From positions 11,119-19,032 of the forward strand of contig HF994129.1 in assembly GCA_000436915.1 (NCBI GenBank): 7,914 nucleotides of DNA. Direction: 5' to 3'. Positions 1-6,012 of the stretch are shown piece after piece (within the stretch, counting starts at the first letter, position 1; every line of letters starts with the position of its first letter). This DNA is from Prevotella sp. CAG:1092. GTDB taxonomy: Bacteria > Bacteroidota > Bacteroidia > Bacteroidales > Bacteroidaceae. Both the position numbers and the translations under genes were made by a program. The notes under the pieces were generated by a model. The model searched no databases. It had not been told where the DNA came from and saw only the letters and a program-made list of their open reading frames with translations.

Positions 1-894
1 GCGCTCTTGGCGCGAGCCTATCTTTGGGAAACCATCCTTTAATAGTACTATCAATGGAAACTTTTTGCCTCTCAGAGCTTTTGTGATAGTTTTCTCGCCT
101 TCGCTTATTGCTGCTGTGATAGTTATTGCTCCGAGCTCAGCTCTATCAGAGAATGCCTGCAGTAGGTTATCGATATCTTGCGTTGTAGCGTGCCTTGAAC
201 ATTGCAGATATTGCTTCTGGTAGGCATTTATAAGGAATAGATTTCCTAAAGCTCTGAATTTCCAAGTATGCTCATCTCCTCGTTCATCTTGAAAACAAAA
301 GGATAAATTATTATGGAGTTTGAATAAATCTGGATTAAAGTGCTTGAGCCACAATCGCCTTGGGTTATCTTTTACATAGCGTATCATCCTATCCAATTGT
401 CCTTCGCAATGTAATATGCGCTCATGATATCCGCTTGCAATATGTTCCCAAATACTCTTCCTTTCTGAGAATATTCTGCCGAAGGTGTCATCGCTTAAGA
501 ATTCTTTCTTGTATAGTGCTGTGCATGCACTCTTGTAGCTTCTGATAACTTCGCCAATACTCTTTGGCATAGGCTCCAATACTTGGATTACACCATGTAG
601 ATGGTCGGGCATAACCCTTAGAGCCAACACCCTAAGCTTGCAGCCTTTTGGCGATTGATGAGCAGGAATACCTCTAAACATCTCTGCTACCGCTTTCCCA
701 AATGTGGAAAGCGATATATATGCTGTATCTTCCGTTTCACCGGCAATGGTTCCGAAGATAGGAAATCGTTGCTCGGTGTTTAGTGTGATATGATATATGG
801 CACAACCCTTGTAGTTCCACAAGCGCTCTCGATGGTGCCTTTCTTTATCCAATACATAGCGCCATCCTATTCCTGTATATTCCAGTTGTGCCAT
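1..894 (-). CDS. RAYT-like Y1/HUH transposase with extra C-terminal domain (3' end cut off by window edge)
   Basis: This reading frame is open from the ATG at 894-892 to position 1 without a stop: 298 codons seen, end missing. An in-frame TGA lies just upstream, so this ATG is the first possible one. An N-terminal Y1 transposase domain is visible: the strand YHITLNT (residues 34-40), the HUH metal motif MPDHLHG (95-101, H98 and H100), and a helix RYVKDNP (172-178) whose Y173 matches the nucleophilic tyrosine in the YIxxNP motif of REP-associated tyrosine transposases. Known members of the family cut single-stranded DNA at hairpins through a phosphotyrosine link. About 85 further residues (215-298) follow: GNLFL, QCSR, then a stretch around GAITITAAISEGEK and PLIVLLKDGF. 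I read these as similar to the DprA/Smf Rossmann-like fold; that is inference from memory. Arginine codons are mostly AGA/AGG (13 of 23), unlike the protease gene at 3111, which suggests a different origin. The transposase assignment is strong; the domain 2 assignment is moderate. Confidence 0.85.
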   Translation of the reverse strand, partial: MAQLEYTGIGWRYVLDKERHHRERLWNYKGCAIYHITLNTEQRFPIFGTIAGETEDTAYISLSTFGKAVAEMFRGIPAHQSPKGCKLRVLALRVMPDHLHGVIQVLEPMPKSIGEVIRSYKSACTALYKKEFLSDDTFGRIFSERKSIWEHIASGYHERILHCEGQLDRMIRYVKDNPRRLWLKHFNPDLFKLHNNLSFCFQDERGDEHTWKFRALGNLFLINAYQKQYLQCSRHATTQDIDNLLQAFSDRAELGAITITAAISEGEKTITKALRGKKFPLIVLLKDGFPKIGSRQER

Positions 895-904
895 AAGGAG
901 AATC

Positions 905-934
905 GATAATCAATTATGCCATAATGATAATCAA
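905..934. repeat. Palindrome flanked by 9-bp direct repeats, upstream of the transposase
   Basis: The 48-base spacer between the methyltransferase stop and the transposase start contains GATAATCAA twice (905-913 and 926-934). Between and overlapping them is the palindrome ATTATGCCATAAT (913-925), which has 6-bp arms around one central base. The octamer TGCCATAA occurs in the palindrome (917-924) and again over the transposase start (889-896). This could be an operator, a REP-like target of the transposase, or chance in AT-rich DNA. The hairpin is too weak and lacks the U-run needed for a terminator. Confidence 0.4.
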
Positions 935-942
935 CAAACAGA

Positions 943-1572
943 CTAATACTTCTTCCTTATCAGAGTAAGTCCATCTCTTAATGGTAGTATCACCACCTCT
1001 GCACGAGGATCATTGGCTATATGGTCGTTGAACTTGCATATTCCTTGCGTCTGGTGGTCGTGACCATATGCTTCGTCTACCACATGTCCATCCCAAAGAG
1101 TGTTGTCAGCAAGAATAAAACCGCCAGGCTTCAATATTGCCATCACCATCTCGTAGGTTTCAACATAAGTACGCTTATCGCCATCAACGAATGCCATATC
1201 AAACTCTATACCGAGCTTAGGAGCCAAGATGTTAGCATCGCCAATCCTGAAATCAATCTTGTCAGCCACAGGCGAACCTTCTATCCAAGGGCGAGTGAAG
1301 TCTTCCATCTCGTCGTTTATTTCGAAGGTATACACCTTTCCACCTTCTTTCAACCCTTCGGCAAGGCAAATAGCACTATATCCGCTAAACGTTCCCACTT
1401 CGAGAATGTTTTGCGGATTTATCATTTCCACTATCATCTTCAGCAGTCTGCCTTGCAGATGTCCGCTTGCCATTCTGCCATGAATGGTATGAATATTTGT
1501 GGCACGATATAAACGATAAAGATAGTCGCCCTCTTTATCAATATGTTGAGTTATATATTCGTCGATGGTCAT
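943..1572 (-). CDS. Class I SAM-dependent O-methyltransferase (Methyltransf_3 / caffeoyl-CoA-type, TrmR-like)
   Basis: This 209-residue protein transfers a methyl group from S-adenosylmethionine, probably in the cytoplasm, as it has no signal peptide or membrane segment. The SAM-binding loop is ILEVGTFSGYSA (residues 56-67), followed by acidic E84 at the end of strand 2 (YTFEIN) and GDA at 111-113. The metal-dependent O-methyltransferase signature is present: FVDGDK (128-133) gives D130, and ADNTLW (155-160) gives D156 and N157, matching the metal ligands of the catechol/caffeoyl-CoA family. The length is normal for bacterial members. Substrate cannot be read from sequence; bacterial relatives include TrmR, which methylates 5-hydroxyuridine in tRNA, and small-molecule methyltransferases. 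It starts 15 bases after the aroQ stop, so it is very likely cotranscribed with aroQ. The ends are clear: the ATG ends at 1572 and TAG reads at 945-943. The family call is solid; the substrate is unknown. Confidence 0.9.
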   Translation of the reverse strand: MTIDEYITQHIDKEGDYLYRLYRATNIHTIHGRMASGHLQGRLLKMIVEMINPQNILEVGTFSGYSAICLAEGLKEGGKVYTFEINDEMEDFTRPWIEGSPVADKIDFRIGDANILAPKLGIEFDMAFVDGDKRTYVETYEMVMAILKPGGFILADNTLWDGHVVDEAYGHDHQTQGICKFNDHIANDPRAEVVILPLRDGLTLIRKKY

Positions 1573-1587
1573 GTCGGTTTGTTATTC

Positions 1588-2013
1588 TCAATCCTTATGG
1601 TTGATGATGGCTTCTATTGCAAGTCTGTAAGAGTCGAGACCAAAGCCTGCTATCACTCCCAAGCACGCGCAAGAAATATATGAATGATGGCGGAACTCCT
1701 CGCGCTTATGCACATTAGAGATATGCACCTCTACTACAGGGCATTTCAAGCTGCGTATGCAATCCTGCAATGCTATCGAGGTATGAGTGTAAGCGCCTGC
1801 GTTTAGCACCACTCCGTCGTATGTAAAGCCCACCTCCTGCAGTTTGTTGATAAGTTCGCCTTCGATATTGCTTTGGTAATATTCCAATTCTATATCAGGA
1901 TATTGCGCAAAGAGTTTAGGCAGATAACTCTCGAACGAGTTGTCGCCATAGATACCAGGCTCGCGAGTACCTAAGAGGTTTAGGTTGGGTCCGTTGATGA
2001 TTTGAATTTTCAT
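1588..2013 (-). CDS. aroQ: 3-dehydroquinate dehydratase, type II
   Basis: AroQ dehydrates 3-dehydroquinate to 3-dehydroshikimate, the third step of the shikimate pathway to chorismate and aromatic amino acids. It is cytosolic and dodecameric in known type II enzymes. The 141-residue length is typical. The hallmark INGPNLNLLGTREPGIYG is at residues 6-23, with N10, R17 on the active-site lid and the catalytic base Y22. Substrate-binding NAGAYTHTS runs from 71 to 79 (N71, H77). EVHISN (95-100) carries the general acid H97, and KREEFRHHS supplies R104. All expected catalytic residues are present. The start is clear because the protein begins exactly at the conserved first strand (MKIQIINGPN). It is the first gene of a minus-strand pair with the O-methyltransferase and diverges from xerD across 125 bases. 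No Shine-Dalgarno sequence precedes it, as is usual in Bacteroidota. Confidence 0.97.
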   Translation of the reverse strand: MKIQIINGPNLNLLGTREPGIYGDNSFESYLPKLFAQYPDIELEYYQSNIEGELINKLQEVGFTYDGVVLNAGAYTHTSIALQDCIRSLKCPVVEVHISNVHKREEFRHHSYISCACLGVIAGFGLDSYRLAIEAIINHKD

Positions 2014-2056
2014 AACTGTATGATGTGTTGTGTAAGTTTTTATAAGTTAAGTAATG

Positions 2057-2067
2057 TGCATAATGCA
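2057..2067. repeat. Short palindrome in the aroQ-xerD divergent region
   Basis: TGCATAATGCA is a perfect dyad with 5-bp arms around one central base. It lies in the aroQ leader and about 20 bases before the xerD TTTG box. Nearby, TAAGTT is repeated with a 10-base period (2033-2038 and 2043-2048). These may form an operator, or may be chance in AT-rich DNA. Confidence 0.25.
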
Positions 2068-2086
2068 AAAGAAAACGATGTTTCCT

Positions 2087-2117
2087 TTTGTTTTCTCGCT
2101 CATTTGCACTAACTTTG
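2087..2117 (+). promoter_or_regulatory. Bacteroidota-type promoter for xerD
   Basis: TTTG at 2087-2090 is followed after exactly 19 bases by TAACTTTG at 2110-2117. This matches the Bacteroidota primary sigma consensus (TTTG at -33, TAnnTTTG at -7) in both boxes and in spacing. Transcription would start near 2121-2124, leaving a leader of about 15-18 bases before the xerD ATG at 2139. Confidence 0.8.
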
Positions 2118-2121
2118 CCGA

Positions 2122-2153
2122 CAAAAGTACGAAAAAATATGGAAACAGACAAG
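2122..2153 (-). promoter_or_regulatory. Candidate opposing promoter for aroQ
   Basis: On the minus strand TACTTTTG (2129-2122) fits TAnnTTTG. CTTG (2153-2150) stands 20 bases upstream as an imperfect TTTG box. Transcription would start near 2118 and give aroQ a leader of about 100 bases. The -7 box partly follows from an imperfect dyad (ACTTTG at 2112-2117 against CAAAAGT at 2122-2128), so the match could be incidental. No better minus-strand candidate was seen closer to aroQ. Confidence 0.35.
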
Positions 2154-3080
2154 CAATCGGCTACCAATATGCTTAAACGCTACATGCGGTACCTTAAGTT
2201 GGAGCGCAATCATTCCGACAATACCATAGAGGCCTACCGTCATGATTTGCTGATGTTGCTTGACTTCCTGAAAGAACACGACCTACAACCTACTGCCGTC
2301 AAGCTCGAAGATTTGCAGCAGTTTGCTGTCACCCTCCACGAGAAGGGTGTTGTAGCAAAGTCGCAAGCCCGAATACTCTGTGGCGTACGTGCTTTCTATC
2401 GTTTCCTTTTGCTCGATGGCTATATAGATGCCGACCCTTCGGAACTTCTTGAGTCGCCAAAGTTACCTTTCCATATTCCCGAGTATCTTACTCTTGAAGA
2501 GGTAGACCAATTAGAGGCAAGTTTCGACATGAGCAAACCCGAGAGTCAGCGCAATAGAGCGATTATTGAAGTACTCTTTTCTTGCGGTCTGCGTGTTAGC
2601 GAACTCGTAACCCTTAAACTTTCAGATCTTTATCTCGAAGAGAAGTTTGTTAGGGTGATAGGCAAGGGTAATAAGGAACGCCTCGTTCCTATCTCCGATA
2701 AGGCTATTCACGAGCTTGAGCTATGGTTCTCCGACCGTTGTCATCTTGATATAAAGAAAGGCGAAGAAGACTATGTGTTCCTAAATCGCCGTGGCAGTCA
2801 TCTCACTCGTGTGATGATACTGATAATGATAAAGCGTCAGGCAGAAGAAGCCGGCATCAAGAAAGTTATCTCTCCGCATACCCTTCGCCATAGCTTTGCT
2901 ACAGCATTGCTGAAGGGTGGGGCAGACCTCCGTGTTATCCAGGCTCTGCTTGGTCACGAGGATATCGGAACCACAGAGATATACACCCACATCGATTCTA
3001 CCATGCTTCGCGAAGAGATATTGGAACATCATCCTCGCAACAGAATGTATCAGCAAGAACATCACGGCAACCAACAGTGA
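2139..3080 (+). CDS. xerD: Tyrosine recombinase XerD
   Basis: XerD is a site-specific recombinase that, with a XerC-type partner, resolves chromosome dimers at dif near the division septum. The 313-residue protein has an N-terminal SAM-like core-binding domain (about 9-95, including the NHSDNTIEAYRHDL region) and a C-terminal catalytic domain. The full catalytic set is visible: R152 (CGLRVSEL), K176 (GKGNKER), H247 and R250 (HTLRH), H273 (LGHEDI) and nucleophile Y282 (IYTHID). Spacing is almost identical to E. coli XerD (R148, K172, H244, R247, H270, Y279). The frame can be extended to a TTG at 2088, but that codon is inside the -33 box and ahead of the expected transcript start, so the ATG at 2139 is preferred. 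Residues after the usual EHHPR end form a 13-residue tail rich in H, Q and N. XerC versus XerD is hard to separate by motif alone; the residue spacing and EHHPR ending favour XerD, and a housekeeping role fits better than a mobile integrase. Confidence 0.93.
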   Translation: METDKQSATNMLKRYMRYLKLERNHSDNTIEAYRHDLLMLLDFLKEHDLQPTAVKLEDLQQFAVTLHEKGVVAKSQARILCGVRAFYRFLLLDGYIDADPSELLESPKLPFHIPEYLTLEEVDQLEASFDMSKPESQRNRAIIEVLFSCGLRVSELVTLKLSDLYLEEKFVRVIGKGNKERLVPISDKAIHELELWFSDRCHLDIKKGEEDYVFLNRRGSHLTRVMILIMIKRQAEEAGIKKVISPHTLRHSFATALLKGGADLRVIQALLGHEDIGTTEIYTHIDSTMLREEILEHHPRNRMYQQEHHGNQQ

Positions 3081-3110
3081 TTAAACAATTTAAATACAAA
3101 TAATAAAAAC

Positions 3111-5930
3111 ATGAGATTAAGAAAACTTTTATTGTTAGCAATAGTATTTATTGCTGGCATTTCACAGGCTCAGATGCAGATGCCTCCTATTCCGCTCGAT
3201 TCTGCGGTAAGGATTGGTAAGCTCGACAACGGACTCACCTACTACATCCGTTACAACAACTGGCCAGAACATCGTGCTAACTTCTATATCGCACAGAAGG
3301 TTGGCTCAATACAGGAAGAGGAAAGTCAGCGTGGTTTGGCTCACTTCCTTGAGCATATGTGCTTCAATGGCACCGACAATTTCCCAAGCAACGACCTCAT
3401 CCGCTATTGCGAGTCTATCGGCGTGCAGTTTGGTGGCGACTTGAATGCCTACACCAGCATCGACCAGACTGTTTACAATATCGACAACGTGCCTACAACT
3501 CGTCAGAGCGCTCTCGACTCTTGCTTGCTCATCCTTCGCGACTGGGCTGATGGTCTTACCCTCGACCCTGAAGAGATTGACAAGGAGCGTGGCGTTATCC
3601 ACGAGGAATGGCGATTGAGAACAAGCCCAAGCTCTCGTATGTTTGAGCGCAACCTTGAGAAACTTTATCCTAACTGTAAGTATGGTAAGCGTTATCCTAT
3701 CGGCTTGATGTCTGTCATCGACAACTTCAAGTATCAGGAGCTTCGCGACTACTATGAGAAATGGTATCATCCAACAAACCAGGGTATCATTGTAGTTGGC
3801 GATATCGATGTAGACCATACCGAGGCTATGATTAAGAAGCTCTTTGGTCCTATCACCAACCCTGAGAATACCGCTCCTATCGTCGACGTACAGGTTCCTG
3901 ACAATGCAGAGCCTATCGTTGTTATAGACAAGGACAAGGAGTTCCAGTCGAGCGACATCGAGATTATCTTCAAGCACGACGTATATCCAGACTCTTTGAA
4001 GCAGTCGCCAGAATATATCATATATGAATATGTTAAGGATGCTGCCGTTACAATGCTCAACGACCGTTTGTCTGAGGCTGTACAGAAGTCTGACTGTCCT
4101 TTCGTAGATGCTAATGCTTCTGACGACAACTATATCTTTGCTAAGACCAAGGGAGCCTTTGCCCTCTCTGCAACACCTAAGGATATGTCGCTCGTGGCTC
4201 CATCTCTCAAGGCTATCCTCGTAGAGGCTCGCAAGGCTGCAGAGTTTGGTTTCACTCCTACCGAGTATGCTCGTTTCAAGGAAACCCAGCTTAGCGCTAT
4301 CGACAAGATGTATAGCAATAAGGACAAGCGTTACAATTCGCAGTTCTATGAGCAGTGCAAGGACAACTTCCTTAGCAATGAGCCAATGCCATCTATCGAC
4401 TACACCTACGAGATGATGAAGCAGATTATTCCTTCTATCCCATTGGAGTATATCAATGGTTTCATGGAGCAGTTGTTGCCTAAGAACGATAGCAACATGG
4501 TAATCCTCAACTTCAACAACGAGAAGGAAGGCAACGTATATCCTACCGAGGCTCAGCTCCTTGATGCTGTCAAGGCTGCACGTGCAGAGACTATCGAGGC
4601 TTTCGTTGATAAGGTTAAGAACGAGCCATTGATAGCTAAGATGCCTAAGGCTGGCAAGATTAAGAAAGAAGAGCGCAACGATAAGTTAGGCTACACCAAG
4701 CTCACTCTTTCTAATGGTGCTAAGGTGATTCTCAAGAAGACCGACTTCCAGAAAGACCAGGTTATGCTCATCGGCGAAGGCAAGGGCGGTAGCTCACTCT
4801 ATCCTCTCAGCGACCTCACCAATATCAACGCTTTCGATCAGGTGATTGGCTTCAGCGGTTTGGGTAACTTCACAAGCAACGAGCTCGGCAAGGTTTTGGC
4901 TGGTAAGATTGCCAACGTAAACCTCACTATGGATGGTATGAACACCACCGTTAGCGGTTCGTCTACTCCTAAGGATGTAGAGACTATGTTGCAGATGAAC
5001 TATCTCTATTTCACAAAGATAAACAAGGATACCGCTTCTTTCAACAACCTCATCAAGTCTTATGAGATTGCTCTTAAGAATCGTGAACTCAATCCTGACA
5101 TCGCTTTCGGCGACTCTTGCAAGGCTACATACTACGACCACAACCCACGTTTGAAGCCAATGCTTCTCGAGGATGTTAAGGATATCAACTACGACCGCAT
5201 CCTTCAGATGGCTAAGGAGCGTACTGCCAATGCTTCTGGTTGGACCTTCACCATCATCGGTAACTACGATGAGGCTACCATCCGTCCTCTTATCTGCAAG
5301 TATATTGCTTCTCTCCCTGCTAAGGGTAAGGTTGTTCCTGGTCATCGCACAGCATTCTTCCACAAGGGCGACTATACCAACACCTTCGCTCGCAAGATGG
5401 AGACTCCAAAGGCTCGTGCACAATATATGTGGTACAACGATGAGATGCCTTACACTCTCGAAAACTCTATCCGTGCCGACATCGCTGGTCAGGTGCTCGA
5501 TATGATCTATTTGAAGAAGATTCGTGAGGAAGCCAGCGCTGCTTACTCTGTAAGTGCTATTGGTAGAGCACAGCTTCGCGAAGACAAGACTCATAGCATG
5601 ATGCTCTATGCTGTTTGCCCAATGAAGCCAGAGAAGCGCCATGAGGCTGTTTCTATTCTTGAGCAAGAGGTTAAGGACCTTGCAAACACCTGCGATGCTT
5701 CTATGGTTGCTAAGATTAAGGAGTTGATGCTCAAGCAGGCTGACGATGCTGTTAAGTCTAATGGCTATTGGTCTAATGTCATCGAGATGTACGATAAGTA
5801 TGGCATCGACAGCCACTCTGACTACAAGAAGCTCATCGAGGCTCAGACTCCAGAGACTATCTGCTCATTCATGAAGGAATTCAATAAGAATGGCAATCGT
5901 CTTGGTGTTATAATGCTTCCTGCAGAATAA
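3111..5930 (+). CDS. Exported M16 family zinc metallopeptidase, PqqL-like
   Basis: This 939-residue protease begins with a Sec signal peptide: positive MRLRK, hydrophobic core to about residue 18, likely cleavage after SQA (20). There is no lipobox cysteine, so it is probably periplasmic. The inverted zinc motif HFLEH lies at 78-82 and the third ligand E159 follows after exactly 76 residues (in DKERGVIHEEW), as in HxxEHx76E of family M16. Two tandem halves are expected: an active N-half (about 30-400) and a catalytically dead C-half (about 530-900). The C-half retains the R805/Y812 pair (REEASAAY) that in M16 enzymes positions substrate. The length matches PqqL-type single-chain enzymes (E. 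coli PqqL is about 930 residues). M16 proteases degrade peptides inside a closed chamber; the substrate here is unknown. It follows xerD after 30 AT-rich bases with no clear promoter or Shine-Dalgarno sequence, so readthrough from xerD is plausible. Lysine codons are overwhelmingly AAG and arginine codons CGT/CGC, which suggests good expression. Confidence 0.95.
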   Translation: MRLRKLLLLAIVFIAGISQAQMQMPPIPLDSAVRIGKLDNGLTYYIRYNNWPEHRANFYIAQKVGSIQEEESQRGLAHFLEHMCFNGTDNFPSNDLIRYCESIGVQFGGDLNAYTSIDQTVYNIDNVPTTRQSALDSCLLILRDWADGLTLDPEEIDKERGVIHEEWRLRTSPSSRMFERNLEKLYPNCKYGKRYPIGLMSVIDNFKYQELRDYYEKWYHPTNQGIIVVGDIDVDHTEAMIKKLFGPITNPENTAPIVDVQVPDNAEPIVVIDKDKEFQSSDIEIIFKHDVYPDSLKQSPEYIIYEYVKDAAVTMLNDRLSEAVQKSDCPFVDANASDDNYIFAKTKGAFALSATPKDMSLVAPSLKAILVEARKAAEFGFTPTEYARFKETQLSAIDKMYSNKDKRYNSQFYEQCKDNFLSNEPMPSIDYTYEMMKQIIPSIPLEYINGFMEQLLPKNDSNMVILNFNNEKEGNVYPTEAQLLDAVKAARAETIEAFVDKVKNEPLIAKMPKAGKIKKEERNDKLGYTKLTLSNGAKVILKKTDFQKDQVMLIGEGKGGSSLYPLSDLTNINAFDQVIGFSGLGNFTSNELGKVLAGKIANVNLTMDGMNTTVSGSSTPKDVETMLQMNYLYFTKINKDTASFNNLIKSYEIALKNRELNPDIAFGDSCKATYYDHNPRLKPMLLEDVKDINYDRILQMAKERTANASGWTFTIIGNYDEATIRPLICKYIASLPAKGKVVPGHRTAFFHKGDYTNTFARKMETPKARAQYMWYNDEMPYTLENSIRADIAGQVLDMIYLKKIREEASAAYSVSAIGRAQLREDKTHSMMLYAVCPMKPEKRHEAVSILEQEVKDLANTCDASMVAKIKELMLKQADDAVKSNGYWSNVIEMYDKYGIDSHSDYKKLIEAQTPETICSFMKEFNKNGNRLGVIMLPAE

Positions 5931-5973
5931 TACTTGCTACGGGAGCTATGCTTCCAGCATGCGTTATAAGAAT

Positions 5974-6012
5974 AAAAAAGATAGGATTCTTCTCAGAATC
6001 CTATCTTTTTTT
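5974..6012. terminator. Bidirectional intrinsic terminator between convergent genes
   Basis: An 11-bp stem (5980-5990 with 5995-6005) around the loop TCTC is extended by six A-T pairs (5974-5979 with 6006-6011). This gives a perfect 17-bp hairpin. The A-run on one side and T-run on the other let it act in both directions: for the M16 gene (stop at 5930) and for the AAA gene. The AAA stop codon (5995-5993) falls at the loop, so the stem encodes that protein's last residues. Confidence 0.9.

Noticed and set aside
360..545. 61-codon plus-strand frame at the left end
   Set aside because: It is antisense to the RAYT-like gene, which is open over the whole 1-894 stretch with HUH and tyrosine motifs.
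1021..1512. 163-codon plus-strand frame opposite the methyltransferase
   Set aside because: It is antisense to a complete methyltransferase with all motifs; no promoter or family match was seen.
2088..2138. N-terminal extension of xerD from a TTG codon
   Set aside because: The TTG lies within the -33 box and upstream of the expected transcript start, and family members begin near the METDKQ position.
1916..2167. 83-codon minus-strand frame crossing the aroQ-xerD spacer
   Set aside because: It overlaps the starts of both real genes and the xerD promoter, and the translation looks random.
1..3080. Mobile element made of the transposase plus the tyrosine recombinase
   Set aside because: The recombinase has XerD residue spacing and length, and housekeeping genes lie between the two. 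No terminal inverted repeats, target duplications or attachment sites were seen.
3306..3977. 223-codon minus-strand frame opposite the protease active site
   Set aside because: It is a shadow of the conserved HxxEH region on the plus strand; there is no independent start signal or domain.
4794..5816. 340-codon open frame on the minus strand inside the M16 gene
   Set aside because: It lies antisense to a well-supported protease frame with strong codon bias. Its translation shows no recognisable motifs, and such long antisense frames are a side effect of the sense-strand codon use.
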